Positions 23,296-23,779 of a stretch of 23,779 nucleotides of DNA are shown here, piece by piece. Below the pieces are notes generated by a model. That model made no database searches and was not told where the DNA came from. It saw only the letters and a program-made list of their open reading frames with translations. Every line of letters starts with the position of its first letter. The first letter of the stretch is position 1. This DNA is from VYFG01 sp964403545 (lineage in GTDB: Bacteria > Pseudomonadota > Gammaproteobacteria > Arenicellales > Poriferihabitantaceae), in NCBI GenBank assembly GCA_964403545.1, contig CAYOGN010000197.1, positions 1 through 23,779 on the forward strand, in the 5' to 3' direction. The position numbers were made by a program, and so were the translations under genes.

Positions 23296-23364
23296 TTCTG
23301 ATAACGAGGCCGCATAAACACCCATTTTTCCAAATTCAAGAAGTATCGAGGGATCCGAAAACCG

Positions 23365-23514
23365 CTAGTTTCTCTGCAAACCGTCCAGAATTCCGCCAAT
23401 CTGGCTCATGCGTCCATATAATTCCTCAGATTCCGCAAAATCCAACCACTTTTTTCGCTTTTTTGGCAAGTTGCCTGTTCCTGGCAAGCTAAACCCTGCC
23501 GTAGTATGCAGCAT
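23365..23514 (-). CDS. Possible 49-residue small ORF of unknown function
   Basis: I do not recognise this ORF. It starts at ATG 23514 and ends in TAG. It has a basic stretch (PKKRKKW) followed by an amphipathic C-terminal part, DFAESEELYGRMSQIGGILD, which looks coding. There is no good ribosome site; GAGGCG is over 20 bases upstream. It lies just downstream of the IS91-type transposase remnant on the same strand, so it may be part of the element's end sequence and not a gene. The rest of 23296-23364 shows nothing I can name. Confidence 0.25.
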   Translation of the reverse strand: MLHTTAGFSLPGTGNLPKKRKKWLDFAESEELYGRMSQIGGILDGLQRN

Positions 23515-23552
23515 TTTGAAATATTTGGTTTCGCCTCACACGCTCTCAGCAC

Positions 23553-23779
23553 TTACGGCGGCGCACGGCTTTGCGGCAACCGCTTTTGTTCGGATGCGGC
23601 AGCTTTACTATCCAGGTGATCCAGTATCTTTTTGATCACCGTAGAGTCTTCAATACAGGCGATGACGTGCAGGGAAGCACTAATGCCGCAAGCGCAGGAC
23701 GCGCAGGAGCGGCCACCTTAACGGCGCCCCCGCATTGATCACAGGTTTCTACATCAAACCCGAATAGGCGCTTTAAACG
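23553..23779 (-). pseudogene. IS91-family transposase, C-terminal remnant cut by window edge
   Basis: From the window edge the minus strand reads RLKRLFGFDVETCDQCGGAVKV, then breaks, and resumes in another frame as VIACIEDSTVIKKILDHLDS followed by KAAASEQKRLPQSRAPP and TAA. Joined, this matches the zinc-ribbon tail of IS91/IS801-type rolling-circle transposases as I remember it (LKR-F-D-ETC--CGGAVK-IACIED--VI-KIL-HLD). A 50-bp insertion between GGAVKV and IACIED shifts the frame, so the gene is broken even if its N-terminus lies intact beyond the edge. It is the only mobile-element trace in the window. Confidence 0.7.
23667..23716. repeat. 50-bp insertion within the IS91 transposase remnant
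   Basis: The segment begins GTGCAGGGAAG and ends GAGCGGCCAC, and contains the direct repeat GCGCAGGA-C-GCGCAGGA and the inverted pair GCCGC/GCGGC. Removing it restores the transposase frame (AAG GTC ATC GCC). Its length is exact only if the joint is placed at the GT shared by both sides. Confidence 0.5.

Noticed and set aside
1..23779. CRISPR arrays, tRNA or rRNA genes, prophage genes and an encapsulin shell gene
   Set aside because: I looked for regular repeats with spacers, cloverleaf-like segments and HK97-type shell proteins and saw none; a tRNA scan was not possible here.

Overview
The window looks like chromosome of a heterotrophic gammaproteobacterium, probably environmental. The support is a folE–xni–ydbH run, a YjgR-type HerA-like ATPase, a Zn-ribbon DUF2797 protein and a PutA without the ribbon-helix-helix domain. 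I cannot place it more finely from sequence alone. No rRNA, tRNA, CRISPR array or prophage was seen. The only mobile-element trace is an IS91-type transposase tail at the right edge.

Layout. 1-3538 (minus): folE (GTP cyclohydrolase I), xni (5' nuclease) and the start of a YdbH-like AsmA-family protein; xni and ydbH overlap as ATGA. 3729-6183 (plus): a HerA/DUF853 ATPase followed by a Cys-rich DUF2797 protein with a GIY-YIG-like stretch. 6224-10188 (minus): a METTL27-like methyltransferase, an OmpR-type response regulator, its histidine kinase, and an iron-dependent alcohol dehydrogenase broken by one in-frame TAA between two metal ligands. 10324-12276 (plus): a half-size UPF0016/GDT1 cation exchanger, then a compact cassette of GNAT acetyltransferase, small cupin, encapsulated-ferritin-like protein and DUF4863 protein, two pairs of which overlap by ATGA. 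12288-21441: a group II PLP decarboxylase (minus), divergent from an amidinotransferase/arginine deiminase-fold enzyme that abuts a class I glutamine amidotransferase, followed by a DUF3592 membrane protein, an enolase-superfamily enzyme and a 1208-residue PutA. 21447-22212 (minus): an ArsR repressor with an AHSA1 partner. 22282-23295 (plus): an adenine deaminase-type enzyme. 23296-23779: IS91 remnant and a small ORF.

How the genes may work together. The right half is mostly nitrogen-compound catabolism: PLP decarboxylase, guanidino-group hydrolase, amidotransferase, proline-to-glutamate oxidation and purine deamination. The central cassette looks like iron/redox chemistry, with an EncFtn-type ferritin that lacks both the shell-targeting tail and a shell gene nearby.

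The most informative non-coding signals are: two dyad sites sharing the core TCATTGGATGA between the decarboxylase and amidinotransferase genes; a cluster of TTTCGAT motifs upstream of putA; a perfect 12-4-12 palindrome covering the -10 and start codon of the arsR gene, which is probably leaderless; and a 4-codon ORF with a strong Shine-Dalgarno that overlaps the acetyltransferase start.
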